Shown here: positions 6,744-15,043 of the stretch, piece after piece
Layout: every line of letters starts with the position of its first letter
How positions within the stretch are numbered: the first letter of the stretch is position 1
DNA from: a virus
Direction: 5' to 3' (one strand)
DNA length: 28,984 bases
IMG/VR virus record: IMGVR_UViG_3300025327_000124
Location: 1 to 28,984 of that record
Notes under the pieces: model-generated
Seen by the model: the letters and a program-made list of their open reading frames with translations, nothing else
Told to the model about the DNA's origin: nothing
Database searches by the model: none
Position numbers and translations under genes: made by a program

Positions 6744-6998
6744 ATGATGCGACAACAGTTCACCAATAACCCATCCAATCCGTTGTACCTGGCGTGCCAG
6801 GTGATGAAGCGTGCGCTGCTGCATTACCGTGCATTGCATGCCAATGATGGTTATGGTACTCGCTCTATCGCAGATGAGGCTATACGCAAGGCAGAATCTG
6901 TCGCTGGTGTTAAGTTCGACGTATCACCACTTTGGCTGGACGAGTGGATCGGGTTGAAAGCCTCAGACGCAGTCGAAGTGGAAGAAGGTAGCGCGTGA
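6744..6998 (+). CDS. Hypothetical protein, 84 aa
   Basis: An unrecognised small protein, mostly helical, with a C-terminal module WLDEWIGLK. It sits in a lower-G+C accessory patch between the terminase and portal genes. Two ATG codons are adjacent (6744 and 6747) with no convincing Shine-Dalgarno. The last third of the gene is repeated, frame-shifted, immediately downstream at 6997-7109. Confidence 0.5.
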   Translation: MMRQQFTNNPSNPLYLACQVMKRALLHYRALHANDGYGTRSIADEAIRKAESVAGVKFDVSPLWLDEWIGLKASDAVEVEEGSA

Positions 6999-7109
6999 GG
7001 CTATACGCAAGGCCGAGGTGGTGGCCGGTACGAAGTTTGCCATCGGCATGCCCTGGCTGGATGAGTGGATCGGGTTGAGTGAGCCTGGTGCTGATAGAGG
7101 TGGTGTATG
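6997..7109 (+). pseudogene. Degenerate tandem copy of the 84-aa gene 3' end
   Basis: The bases from 6997 repeat those from 6876, starting with the identical run GAGGCTATACGCAAGGC. In its own frame the copy encodes EAIRKAE, then VAG.KF, WLDEWIGL and a TGA at 7107-7109. The copy has no start codon in that frame and an upstream TGA, so it looks like a remnant of a 121-bp tandem duplication. The first copy ends in a different frame because the repeat length is not a multiple of three. Confidence 0.55.
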
Positions 7110-7364
7110 ACCACTGACATCCCCGTACCAACAACTAATCTAGCTGACGAGCTAAGAACGATTGCCCCCGTGATTGTTGAGATCATCGAGCGTTGGCATG
7201 GGTTTAGCTTAACTTACGTCATTGACTCCAGTGACTTCAAGCACTGGAGAGCCAGCATTGGAAATTGCGAGCATAGGGGATTCACACCAAGCGAGGCGGT
7301 TCGCAAGCTATGGAGTGAATGGGACAAAGCCGAGCAGTTGCTAGGCAGCAGGAGTAGTGAGTGA
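7107..7364 (+). CDS. Hypothetical protein, 85 aa
   Basis: A small soluble protein with several Trp residues and no recognised domain. Its ATG overlaps the stop of the degenerate copy, and its TGA overlaps the portal GTG. It opens with the same residues (MTTDIP) and nearly the same bases as the portal gene, which suggests that it was inserted at, or duplicated from, the portal start. Confidence 0.55.
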   Translation: MTTDIPVPTTNLADELRTIAPVIVEIIERWHGFSLTYVIDSSDFKHWRASIGNCEHRGFTPSEAVRKLWSEWDKAEQLLGSRSSE

Positions 7365-8854
7365 CCACTGACATCCCTGACCTGTTGCGCCAGAGCGTGA
7401 CCGCCGCCGACCTGCCCGTAATGGCCGGCGAGACGCCCCAACCTGTCGCGTCGATCTTCTTCCTGCCGACTATATTCAGCGCGGCATATCACCTGCCCCT
7501 GCCGCGCGATCTTCCTCCCTACTGGTCGATCAGCCTCGGACTCGCGACGTACTGGGGCCGCGACACGATCCTGCGCAGCACCATCATGCACGAGGAGTTC
7601 TGGGCCGACGCGGTGGGCATCGCGGCGACGAAGGCTGCCGCGCAGTCGTGGGACGTGAAAGGCACGCGCGCCGGGCGGTGGCAGGAAATGCTTGTAGATT
7701 GGGGCGGCGATGGATATGTGCCATCTCAGATGCGCGGCGTGCAAGACTACTGCTGCACGAACAACGGGGAATTCTGGGAGGTCGTGCGCGTCTCCGGCGC
7801 CGCCGGCAGCCGGGTGCTCGGTCTGGTGCACCTCGATTCCTTGAGGTGCGTCAGGACTGGCGATCCAGATCGCCCGGTCATCTTCCAGGACTTGCATGGC
7901 GCGTATCATGTGCTGCGCGATTGGCAAGTAATCCAGCTGTGCGACTTGCCCGATCCGTCACTGGCCTCGCTCGGCATCGGACACTGCGCCGGTGAGAAGT
8001 CTTACGGCAAGATATACGACCTGGCGGCGATGGAGCTTTTCTTCAAGGAAAAGATCACTGGTGCTGGCGCGAACAAGCTCGTGGTGATCCAGGGCATGCC
8101 GACCGCGCAGATCGAGGGTATCCTCGCCAGCGCGGAGGCGGGGAAACAGCAGAAAGGGTTGACATACTACCAGGGCAATATCCTGGCCGGCACGACCACG
8201 CAGGGCCAGCTCACCAGTATCGAGATCGCGTTGCGCGGAATGCCGGACGGCTTCATTCGGCGCGAAGAGATCGAGATCGCGCAGTTGGCCTACGCCTCGG
8301 CGCTCGGTCTTGACCCGCAAGAGCTTAATCCGCAACTCGTCGGCCGAGGCGCGCTGGGTATCGGCGCACAATCGGTGGTGCTGTCCGAGAAGCAGTCGGC
8401 GAAGGGTCTTGCCGCACGAGACAAGCAGTTGGTGCATTTGCTGAATACGCGCGTTGTGTCGGCCTCAGTGACCTTTGCCTTCTCCGAGCGTGACCTGCGC
8501 GACGAGCAGACGCAGGCAAACATCGAGCAGACGCGAGCCACCACGCGCGCGGCGCAGATTGCCAGCACGGAGATCACACCGCAAGAGGCGCGGCAGCTTG
8601 CAGTAGACGCCGGCGACCTGCCTAAGGAGTTCCTGCCGCCGCAGGGCGACAAGACGCCGGAGGTGGCGATCTCGGACGAGGAGCAGCCGGAAGCGGCGGC
8701 TGCGGCGGTCGAGGAGAGCGCGCCGGAAGCAGATGCGGCGCGCCCGCTGGCTATCGCGGATTTGATCGCACCCGTGGCGCCGACCGCGAAAGAGGCCAAT
8801 CTAGTGCTAGCCTGGAGTCTCATGCGCGAGGCGCTAGATGAGGCGAAGCGATGA
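7361..8854 (+). CDS. Portal protein
   Basis: A 497-aa protein that should form the dodecameric ring at the capsid vertex through which DNA passes. The assignment rests on size, on position between large terminase and minor head protein, and on a portal-like layout: a mixed N-terminal region, a central segment with a DWQVIQLCDLPDPS loop followed by helices, and a helical C-terminal region (about 340-420) with a Q/A/T-rich barrel-like end. The last 70 residues are Ala/Glu/Pro-rich and likely flexible. Start is GTG at 7361 (GTGA overlap). No single catalytic motif exists to confirm it. Confidence 0.75.
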   Translation: MTTDIPDLLRQSVTAADLPVMAGETPQPVASIFFLPTIFSAAYHLPLPRDLPPYWSISLGLATYWGRDTILRSTIMHEEFWADAVGIAATKAAAQSWDVKGTRAGRWQEMLVDWGGDGYVPSQMRGVQDYCCTNNGEFWEVVRVSGAAGSRVLGLVHLDSLRCVRTGDPDRPVIFQDLHGAYHVLRDWQVIQLCDLPDPSLASLGIGHCAGEKSYGKIYDLAAMELFFKEKITGAGANKLVVIQGMPTAQIEGILASAEAGKQQKGLTYYQGNILAGTTTQGQLTSIEIALRGMPDGFIRREEIEIAQLAYASALGLDPQELNPQLVGRGALGIGAQSVVLSEKQSAKGLAARDKQLVHLLNTRVVSASVTFAFSERDLRDEQTQANIEQTRATTRAAQIASTEITPQEARQLAVDAGDLPKEFLPPQGDKTPEVAISDEEQPEAAAAAVEESAPEADAARPLAIADLIAPVAPTAKEANLVLAWSLMREALDEAKR

Positions 8855-9639
8855 CGGGCGCGCAGTCGCAGACGATGGAGCCGGCCCGCGTCCTGGCACA
8901 GAAGTATTGCGACCTGGTCGGTGCGACCTATGGATTGGTGGAGCCGTATATGATCGCCTCGTTTCTGGCCGGCGTGGTCGAGCAGGCCGAGCCGAGTGTT
9001 CAAGTTCCGCTGCGATTCAAGCTCGGCCTTGACCTGAGCAGCAAGGCCGCCGGCTACAAGACCATCCGCGCCGAATATGTTCGCGCCGTCCGCAACATCC
9101 TGGATGACTACCTGACATCGCGCGATCCAGTCGCGGTCTACCGCAATCTGCACCGGCGCGCCGCTACCGAGGCGTTCTTCGACGCCTTCAACGTCGGCTA
9201 TAAGGACGGCGGCGGCGGTGAGATGGACGACCAGGACGACGAGGATCGGGAATGGCTAGCCGTGCGCACGGATGCTGAACTGGGCTACGTCGGTGAGCTA
9301 TTCCAATCGCTCAAGCAACTGCGCGACGGCTTCCACGCCGAGGAAATCACGGCGGGCGAATTGCGCGATGAGGTAGCTCGGCGCTCGCAAGGATATGTGG
9401 ACGGCCTGGATATGGTGTATGCCGAGGGCAAGCTGCGCGGCGCAAAGAATATCATGCTGACGATGGTCGGGCAGGACGGGATCATGTCCTGCCGTGACTG
9501 CCAGCGCAATAAGGGCAAGCGATACAGCGCGCGCAAGTGGTTGCGGATCGGTTATCCGCCGAGCCGGGACTACGAGTGTAAGGGCTATCAATGCCAGCAT
9601 TACCTTGAGAACGATGACGGGAACAGGTTCACGCCATAA
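8851..9639 (+). CDS. Mu F-like minor head protein
   Basis: A 262-aa protein whose C-terminus carries the cysteine pattern seen at the end of Mu F / SPP1 gp7-type minor head proteins: C214-x2-C217, an NKGKRY segment, W230, then C243 and C248-x-H250. These residues could bind a metal. The N-terminal 110 residues are helical, and a short acidic linker (about 120-134) divides the halves. Such proteins bind the portal and take part in head assembly or DNA ejection, which matches its place right after the portal gene (ATGA overlap). Confidence 0.65.
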   Translation: MTGAQSQTMEPARVLAQKYCDLVGATYGLVEPYMIASFLAGVVEQAEPSVQVPLRFKLGLDLSSKAAGYKTIRAEYVRAVRNILDDYLTSRDPVAVYRNLHRRAATEAFFDAFNVGYKDGGGGEMDDQDDEDREWLAVRTDAELGYVGELFQSLKQLRDGFHAEEITAGELRDEVARRSQGYVDGLDMVYAEGKLRGAKNIMLTMVGQDGIMSCRDCQRNKGKRYSARKWLRIGYPPSRDYECKGYQCQHYLENDDGNRFTP

Positions 9640-10121
9640 TGCCGGCGCACATCACTTTCACCTCGAATAGCACGAAGGTCGCGCGGCACTGGCGCAACAT
9701 GGCGCGCCGGTACGCCGACTCGTTGGACGCGACCGTGAACCAGATCGCGCTCGATGCCGAAGTTGAGTACCATAAGGTCACACGCACCTGGGTGCACCAA
9801 CCCAAGTTCGTTATCGGGCAGGTGCGGCGTGGGCAGTACACCGTGAGCACAGATGATCCGGTGTTCCACTACCTCGACAAGGGCACACGGGTGCGGCGGG
9901 CGCTCATGTCGCGCGATTGGGTGAGCAAGACTAAGCCACGTGTGATCGCCTCATTCGCTGGGCGCGGGCGTGTGCTGTTCATCAGTCGCAAGCTAAATCT
10001 GCCCGGCATCCAGGCGCGGCAGTGGTCGGGCATCATCCATGATCGGTTGCAGCCCGGTGCGGCCAATCGGTTGCGCCGTACATTGGCAGCGCTGGCGGCG
10101 GGAGAAGCACCGGGGATATGA
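9639..10121 (+). CDS. HK97 gp10-like neck or tail-completion protein
   Basis: A 160-aa basic protein. The N-terminal helix, the Tyr/His-rich middle and the segment HYLDKGTRVRRALMS resemble HK97 gp10-type proteins, which often show a (Y/F)-x-(E/D)-x-GT motif. These act at the head-tail joint. The start overlaps the upstream stop (TAATG). The position among head genes rather than beside the tail terminator is a little unusual. The assignment is by pattern and is moderate. Confidence 0.5.
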   Translation: MPAHITFTSNSTKVARHWRNMARRYADSLDATVNQIALDAEVEYHKVTRTWVHQPKFVIGQVRRGQYTVSTDDPVFHYLDKGTRVRRALMSRDWVSKTKPRVIASFAGRGRVLFISRKLNLPGIQARQWSGIIHDRLQPGAANRLRRTLAALAAGEAPGI

Positions 10122-10128
10122 ATCTGTC

Positions 10129-10341
10129 ATGATAGAATCACAAACCTGCGTCGTCTCAGACATTCCGCAAACTGATGGGGTGCGCTTGACGCCCGCTGAG
10201 CGTCAGGTCATTGTGTCCATGCGGCTATTGCAATCCAAGAAGAGATGGTGTAGGATTGGTCTTGAGTTTGATGGGGAGTGTTGGGCGCTATGGGAGATGG
10301 CCAGCAACCCCAGCAATCCGCGCCGGCTGAGGAACCGCTGA
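10129..10341 (+). CDS. Hypothetical protein, 70 aa
   Basis: A small basic protein with three Cys and several Trp residues, not recognised. ATG at 10129 lies seven bases after the previous stop. Its stop overlaps the next ATG (TGATG), which supports both as genes. It sits in a short accessory island between the neck and protease genes that differs in base composition from them. Confidence 0.45.
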   Translation: MIESQTCVVSDIPQTDGVRLTPAERQVIVSMRLLQSKKRWCRIGLEFDGECWALWEMASNPSNPRRLRNR

Positions 10342-10598
10342 TGTTGTCGCCGCGCATCACATTTGACCTGAGTAATTTCCATAGTCCAGACTGTGGCACA
10401 CGCTATCGTGGCTGTGCACCGGATTGTCCAAAGGATTTGCATGAGCGCGGGGAAGAACTCTTGGCTTTATCTGTTGCACGTCGCCTAACTGCCTCTGCGT
10501 GGATTGCATCAGGCAAATCGCGCAATAGGGCGCGCGCAAGTTCTTGGCGCGGCGCAACAAATAGGACGAAACGTCGTCGCGTCGGGTGGTATATCTGA
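10341..10598 (+). CDS. Hypothetical protein with Cys cluster, 85 aa
   Basis: The N-terminal third contains C18, C25 and C29 with nearby His residues, a possible small metal site. The C-terminal half is Arg/Ser-rich and strongly basic, compatible with nucleic-acid binding. ATG at 10341 is preferred because of the TGATG overlap and a GAGGA ribosome-binding site seven bases upstream; an upstream ATG at 10290 would overlap the previous gene extensively. No family is recognised. Confidence 0.45.
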   Translation: MLSPRITFDLSNFHSPDCGTRYRGCAPDCPKDLHERGEELLALSVARRLTASAWIASGKSRNRARASSWRGATNRTKRRRVGWYI

Positions 10599-10639
10599 CG
10601 TCCTGATCGCCTGACAATCGAACACCACGCATTAAGGGT

Positions 10640-10675
10640 AGCGCCTACATCCGCAAGGGATGGGGGCGCTTTTTG
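10640..10675 (+). terminator. Intrinsic terminator before the protease gene
   Basis: AGCGCC (10640-10645) pairs with GGCGCT (10665-10670), and CATCC pairs with GGATG inside, closed by a GCAAG loop. A 2x2 internal loop separates the two stems. TTTTT follows and then GTTTT. It should end transcripts of the small accessory genes, so the protease and capsid genes may use another promoter or antitermination. Confidence 0.75.
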
Positions 10676-10693
10676 TTTTGGAAGGGAGGCGCG

Positions 10694-12718
10694 ATGCCAT
10701 ACAGCAATATCGACGAAAGTCTCTGGGGCAAAATGGACAGCTGCGTCGAGAAGGTCATGGCGAAGCAGCCCGATCTGGAGAAGTCAAACGCGATCGCCAT
10801 CTGCCACGAATCGATCGTGAAAGAGGCGAAGACGGGCAAGGAAGCTCCTTGCGCCGGATTCCCGGATGGCGCGCGGATGACCTCGAAAGAATCATGGCGG
10901 GTCGGCGCGGCGCGCGACCTGCCCATCGCCGAGCGCGACACAGCCTGGAACGCAGACGCGGCCAAGGCGCGCATCTTCTCCTGGGCCGGCTGGCCGGACG
11001 ACCCCAACCCCTCAAAGGCCCGGCGCGCGTTCCTCGTCTACGACTCGGAGAACGAGGAGAACCAGGGCGCATACAAAGACCCGATCGCCGACGTGGTCGG
11101 CGGCACGCTCAAGGTAGTGAGCGCCGCGCTTGGCCCAGCGGCCTCGCGCCTGCCGCAGACCGACGCGCCGCAAGACGTGCTCGACCGAGCCCGTGCTGTG
11201 CTGGATGGTTATTACGACAAGCTGCGCGAGTCGGAGAAGGAGGCGCGCTTACTTGACCGCTTCACCGCCGCGCTCAAGCAGACTTTCCCCTGGCTGGAGC
11301 GCCGCAAACAGGAATCCCTCGAAGCGCTGCGCGAGCGCGTCTGGCGTGCATTTGACACGCAATACAACCGCAACCTGCCCGGGCCTGTGCCCATCTCCAA
11401 CAACTGGATCACGGATACTTATCCCGACCATGTGATCGTGTCCAGCGGCGACAAGTACTACCGGGTGCCGTACACCGATGATGGCGGAACGGTAACCCTC
11501 GCGCCCGTGATCGAGTGGGTGGAAGTGGAGCGCAAGCAGGAGTGGGTGGAGAAGGTCACGGCGCTCAAGGCACGCGCAAAGGCCGGCGCCCGCCACAGCA
11601 GGGCCGACAACGACGAGATACAGGCCATCCATGACAAAGCGGTGATGCTCGGCGCGGAATGCCCGATGGTGATGAAGCAATCCGATGGCGCGTGGCGCTG
11701 GGTGACGCTGTCGTCCAACGCCTATGAGGATACGGACGGCGAGATCGTGTCGCGCAAGGCGCTGGCGCAGGACATCGAGTTCGGCGAGGCGCTGGGGGGC
11801 TACGGCACGCTCGATTGGTGGCACGTGCCGGCGCTGGCTCTAGGTACATGCGACTTCCGCGCGCTGCACGGGGATGTGCTGGTGGAGAGCGGCACATTCC
11901 ACAACAACCAGGTGGGCGAGGCGGTCTCCCGCAAGGCCAACGATCTACAGGTTTCACTCACGTTCTACCATCCACGCGACGAGCCGGATGCGCAGGGCGT
12001 GTTCAGTAACATCCGTACATCTGCACGGGCACTGCTGCCGCATGGCCGTGCAGCCAACCTCTTGACGGCCGTTCCAGCCGTCACCGAAAAGGAGTCCGAC
12101 ATGGCAAGCGTGGATTTGAAGGATAAGTACAAGGAGTTCACGGACTTGCTCGGCGGCGAGGCGCTGGCGAAGAGTGTGATCGAGAGCGCCGAGGCCGTCG
12201 AGAAGAAGGCACGTGAGATGGGCCTGCGCCGAAAGCAGGCGAACGCAACTTCTGCGCCGGCGGAGACGGGTGCGCAGACAACGGCCGCCAAGCCTGCCGA
12301 TAAGGGAGGCGGTGAAGCCGAACCGCAGGATGGCGACACGCAGACGGCATTCGCTACCGCACTCAAAGAGGCCCTGTCCCCGTTCGTGGCGCGCATGCAG
12401 GCGATCGAGGACAAGCTCGACAAGCAGGCAGCCAAGGAGTCTGGCGCGAGCGAAGCCAACGCGGTCAAGGTGGTCGAGGCCAACAAGGCGATCGCCGAGC
12501 ACCAGAAGGCCATTGAGGCTTTGGCGCTGACCGTGAAGGAATTGACCGGCGAGCAGCCGCGTGGTGTCAAGGGCTACCAGGCCAGCGCCGATCCCAACAC
12601 TGTGCTGAATGCGCTCAAGGAAGGCGACACCGCTGCGCCCCAGTCCGACCCGATGGGCGACTTCATGAATGCGCTGGGCATCGGCAAGCCCGGCGCGCAA
12701 CCCGGAGCAGTGCAGTAA
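10694..12718 (+). CDS. Prohead protease-scaffold fusion
   Basis: A 674-aa protein built from several parts. Residues 1-50 are a small helical domain. Residues about 65-180 are a phage-specific domain with the PIAERDTAWNADAAKARI motif and a GAYKDPIADV segment. A further region spans about 185-290. The prohead protease-like part is about 300-460, with GEIVSRKAL, the WWHVP and GTCDFRALHGD elements and VESGTF. Residues about 470-674 form a Lys/Glu/Ala-rich coiled-coil scaffold. It should shape the prohead and then cleave itself and possibly the capsid protein. I cannot name the catalytic residues. ATG at 10694 has AGGGAGG four bases upstream. An internal start at 12101 would give the scaffold alone. 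Confidence 0.7.
   Translation: MPYSNIDESLWGKMDSCVEKVMAKQPDLEKSNAIAICHESIVKEAKTGKEAPCAGFPDGARMTSKESWRVGAARDLPIAERDTAWNADAAKARIFSWAGWPDDPNPSKARRAFLVYDSENEENQGAYKDPIADVVGGTLKVVSAALGPAASRLPQTDAPQDVLDRARAVLDGYYDKLRESEKEARLLDRFTAALKQTFPWLERRKQESLEALRERVWRAFDTQYNRNLPGPVPISNNWITDTYPDHVIVSSGDKYYRVPYTDDGGTVTLAPVIEWVEVERKQEWVEKVTALKARAKAGARHSRADNDEIQAIHDKAVMLGAECPMVMKQSDGAWRWVTLSSNAYEDTDGEIVSRKALAQDIEFGEALGGYGTLDWWHVPALALGTCDFRALHGDVLVESGTFHNNQVGEAVSRKANDLQVSLTFYHPRDEPDAQGVFSNIRTSARALLPHGRAANLLTAVPAVTEKESDMASVDLKDKYKEFTDLLGGEALAKSVIESAEAVEKKAREMGLRRKQANATSAPAETGAQTTAAKPADKGGGEAEPQDGDTQTAFATALKEALSPFVARMQAIEDKLDKQAAKESGASEANAVKVVEANKAIAEHQKAIEALALTVKELTGEQPRGVKGYQASADPNTVLNALKEGDTAAPQSDPMGDFMNALGIGKPGAQPGAVQ
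12087..12103 (+). promoter_or_regulatory. Internal ribosome-binding site and start for the scaffold
   Basis: AAAAGGAG (12087-12094) lies six bases before an in-frame ATG (12101) in the middle of the protease-scaffold gene. It is as strong as the best start signals in the window and falls exactly at the protease/scaffold boundary, so it is unlikely to be chance. Confidence 0.65.
12101..12718 (+). CDS. Nested scaffolding protein
   Basis: A 205-aa in-frame product of the 3' end of the protease gene, starting at ATG 12101 behind AAAAGGAG. The sequence is Lys/Glu/Ala/Gln-rich, without cysteine, with predicted coiled-coil stretches in about the first 50 residues and around residues 80-150, and an Ala/Pro/Gly-rich end. 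This matches the lambda C/Nu3 arrangement, where the scaffold is made in excess from an internal start. It lies immediately upstream of the major capsid gene. The internal signal is read directly; that it is used in vivo is inference. Confidence 0.6.
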   Translation: MASVDLKDKYKEFTDLLGGEALAKSVIESAEAVEKKAREMGLRRKQANATSAPAETGAQTTAAKPADKGGGEAEPQDGDTQTAFATALKEALSPFVARMQAIEDKLDKQAAKESGASEANAVKVVEANKAIAEHQKAIEALALTVKELTGEQPRGVKGYQASADPNTVLNALKEGDTAAPQSDPMGDFMNALGIGKPGAQPGAVQ

Positions 12719-12768
12719 CACGCACCGGCTACGTGAAACCTAACGTCTAGCGATGGAGGAATGGAAAC

Positions 12769-14235
12769 ATGCAACCACAGATTGATTATCAGACGCTTGC
12801 CGGCGCACTGCTTGCACAGTTCACAGGTAAGCGAGAAAAGACCGTGCCGAGCAGCACGCCCACCACATTCTATGGTCACGGGCCGGGTGGGCTGTTCTCC
12901 GGCGCAGGTCTGTCGCAGCAGATGTTCAGCGCGATGGTGCTGCCGGGGCTGGGCTTGCAGTCCATGCTGCCGGCCCGCCCTTCGCGCGACGCCAATCCGC
13001 AGTACGGCCTCCTCACTGGGGTAACAGCCTCCAGCGGCAGCGAGCCAACGGGTGTGTGTGACGACCCGCCCAGTTCAGGTCTTGCCAAGCTGTGCACGCA
13101 CTCGTTCGTGTTTGGGCGGCAGTCGCGGCAGTCCCGCGTGTTCGAGCTGGACCGCATGGGCCTGCTCACAAACCGGGGCGAGTTCACCGACTTTGTGCTG
13201 GCGGGCGACCCGTTCAACAACCAGCTAAGTGGGGCGGCTGTGCCGACCATGCCCGGCATGAACATGCAGCAGGTGGCGCGCAACGAGATGGCGAAGGCGA
13301 TCTTCGAGATGGGTGTGGGGTGGTCGCGCGACTTCGCGCAAGAGTTGTACACCGGCAACCCAACCAACAACACTGCGCAGGGCGGCCGCAAGTACTTCTA
13401 CGGTCTGGACGTCTTGATCAACACCGGTTATCGTGACGCGGTCACGGGGCAGGCTTGCCCGGCGGCAGACAGCACCGTGCGCTCGTTTGGCGGACTCAAC
13501 GTGGCAGACAACGGCGCCACTCTGGTGCGCACAATGAGCAACATCTACCGCAACCTGCGCTTCCTGGCAAGCAAGGCTGGGCTGGAGCCGGCCTCCTGGG
13601 TGCTGGCGATGCCGTGGTCGCTGTTCTACGAGATCACGGAAGTGTGGCCCTGCGCGTACCACTCGTACCGCTGCATCGTGTCCACCGGAAGCACCAACAT
13701 GATCATGTCAGCCAGCGATCAGCTGAAGCTGCGTGACGACATGCGCGGCGACATCTTTAACCGTACCGGGCAGTACTTGATGATCGATGGCCAGATGGTG
13801 CCTGTAGTGATCGACGACGCCATCGCCGAGACGGACAACGGCGGCGGTGGGTTCACCAGCTCGATCTACTTCATCCCGCTCAAGGTTGTGGGCAACACAC
13901 TCGTTACGTTCTTCGAGTACATGCCCTACGATGTGCCAGGTGGCGCGATGGACGCGGCGGCGTACTTCGCCCCGCCCGGCACCTACTACGTGAGCGATGG
14001 TGGACGGTTCTTGTGGCACCGCAAGCCGCCGACCAACTTCTGCGTGCAGCTGCTCGCCAAGACCGAGCCGCGACTGTTGCTGCTCACGCCTTACCTGGCG
14101 GCGCGGCTGACCAACCTGTTCTATGTGCCGGTGCAGCACGAACGCAGCGGGTTCACCGATAGCAGCTACTTCGCGGATGGCGGGCGCACGGACTACCTGG
14201 GCTACGGGCCGAGCTTTTACTCACCGACTTCGTAG
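12769..14235 (+). CDS. Major capsid protein
   Basis: A 488-aa protein following the protease-scaffold gene with a strong GGAGGAA ribosome-binding site seven bases before the ATG, as expected for the most abundant virion protein. It is rich in Gly, Asn, Phe and Tyr with no transmembrane helix. The N-terminal 70 residues are the likely delta-like or flexible arm, and the remainder has the mixed alpha/beta character of HK97-fold capsid proteins. I do not recognise a specific family. The gene is followed by a long perfect hairpin that may limit or protect the transcript. Confidence 0.75.
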   Translation: MQPQIDYQTLAGALLAQFTGKREKTVPSSTPTTFYGHGPGGLFSGAGLSQQMFSAMVLPGLGLQSMLPARPSRDANPQYGLLTGVTASSGSEPTGVCDDPPSSGLAKLCTHSFVFGRQSRQSRVFELDRMGLLTNRGEFTDFVLAGDPFNNQLSGAAVPTMPGMNMQQVARNEMAKAIFEMGVGWSRDFAQELYTGNPTNNTAQGGRKYFYGLDVLINTGYRDAVTGQACPAADSTVRSFGGLNVADNGATLVRTMSNIYRNLRFLASKAGLEPASWVLAMPWSLFYEITEVWPCAYHSYRCIVSTGSTNMIMSASDQLKLRDDMRGDIFNRTGQYLMIDGQMVPVVIDDAIAETDNGGGGFTSSIYFIPLKVVGNTLVTFFEYMPYDVPGGAMDAAAYFAPPGTYYVSDGGRFLWHRKPPTNFCVQLLAKTEPRLLLLTPYLAARLTNLFYVPVQHERSGFTDSSYFADGGRTDYLGYGPSFYSPTS

Positions 14236-14278
14236 CGGTGAACGATCGGCAACACTAACGGTTGTTCTCCTCCTGTAT

Positions 14279-14317
14279 GCCGGGGTGGGTGGGCATGGGC
14301 ACCTGACCCACCCCGGC
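14279..14317 (+). repeat. Perfect 12-bp hairpin after the capsid gene
   Basis: GCCGGGGTGGGT (14279-14290) and ACCCACCCCGGC (14306-14317) pair perfectly around a 15-nt loop. No T-run follows, and the next ribosome-binding site (GGGAG) begins 4 bases later. It probably dampens transcription or blocks exonucleases, so that capsid mRNA exceeds that of the glycosylation genes. Confidence 0.6.
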
Positions 14318-14330
14318 CCTGGGAGCCTAT

Positions 14331-15041
14331 ATGTTCGCCGATGGCATACCCAACCCTTACGCGGCGGTCACACCGCAGCCTGCTAACGGTCGCCCGTTCG
14401 TTGCAGTAATCATCCCTACACGTGATCGAGCGCAGATCATCCTCAATGCGATCGCCTCGCTCAAGGAGCATCTCAGCTATGCCGGCGAGATCCGTTACTT
14501 CGTGGGCTGTGATGGAGTGGACGATACTCCATCACGGTTGCGTTCTGAGTTCCCCGATGTGACAGTGCTCGAAGGGCCTAAGCGTGGCCTGGGTGCCAAC
14601 CTGAACACCCTCATCCGTGCCGCCGATGCAGACCTGGTCTATCAACAGGACGACGACTGCTACTTGCTCAAGACAGTGGATCTCACCCTCTACGCAGACA
14701 AGCTGTTGGCTGACGCAACAGTGGGCTGGATACGCTTCATGTGGAACGGTTGCCACCGTTTCACAGCTGACCTGGACGGGCAGTACTGGCGTGTGCGGTG
14801 GGATTCGCCGGAGCACTACTTGGCCAGCAACCGTATCCATCTGAAGCACCGGCGATTCCACGAGTGGTTTGGTTTGTACCCGGCAGACCTGAAAACTGGT
14901 GAGACTGAAGAGGCTTGGTGTCACCAGGTGAACGGTATCGCCCATGAACGGGGCGGGCCACAGATACTCATTCCACTGGAGTGTGACAGTGAGCATGGGT
15001 GGGATCATGTGGGCCACTCATTCCAGTTGCAAGGATTGTAG
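14331..15041 (+). CDS. Glycosyltransferase, GT2 / GT-A fold
   Basis: A 236-aa protein beginning, after a 20-residue lead, with FVAVIIPTRDRAQ (23-35), the standard first strand of GT2 enzymes. It has a DDD motif at 107-109 (the DxD that binds metal and nucleotide sugar) and an acidic/Trp-rich second half. It should transfer a sugar from a nucleotide donor. Start is supported by GGGAG five bases upstream. It opens the glycosylation block, and codon choice is less G+C-biased than in the neighbouring capsid gene. Confidence 0.8.
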   Translation: MFADGIPNPYAAVTPQPANGRPFVAVIIPTRDRAQIILNAIASLKEHLSYAGEIRYFVGCDGVDDTPSRLRSEFPDVTVLEGPKRGLGANLNTLIRAADADLVYQQDDDCYLLKTVDLTLYADKLLADATVGWIRFMWNGCHRFTADLDGQYWRVRWDSPEHYLASNRIHLKHRRFHEWFGLYPADLKTGETEEAWCHQVNGIAHERGGPQILIPLECDSEHGWDHVGHSFQLQGL

Positions 15042-15043
15042 CG

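Noticed and set aside
11954-12721. 255-aa minus-strand ORF opposite the scaffold region
   Set aside because: An antisense open frame caused by high third-position G+C in the real gene; no ribosome-binding site and no recognisable protein.
14279-14325. Hairpin after the capsid gene as a classical terminator
   Set aside because: The stem is strong but no T-run follows, so only an attenuating or stabilising role is proposed.
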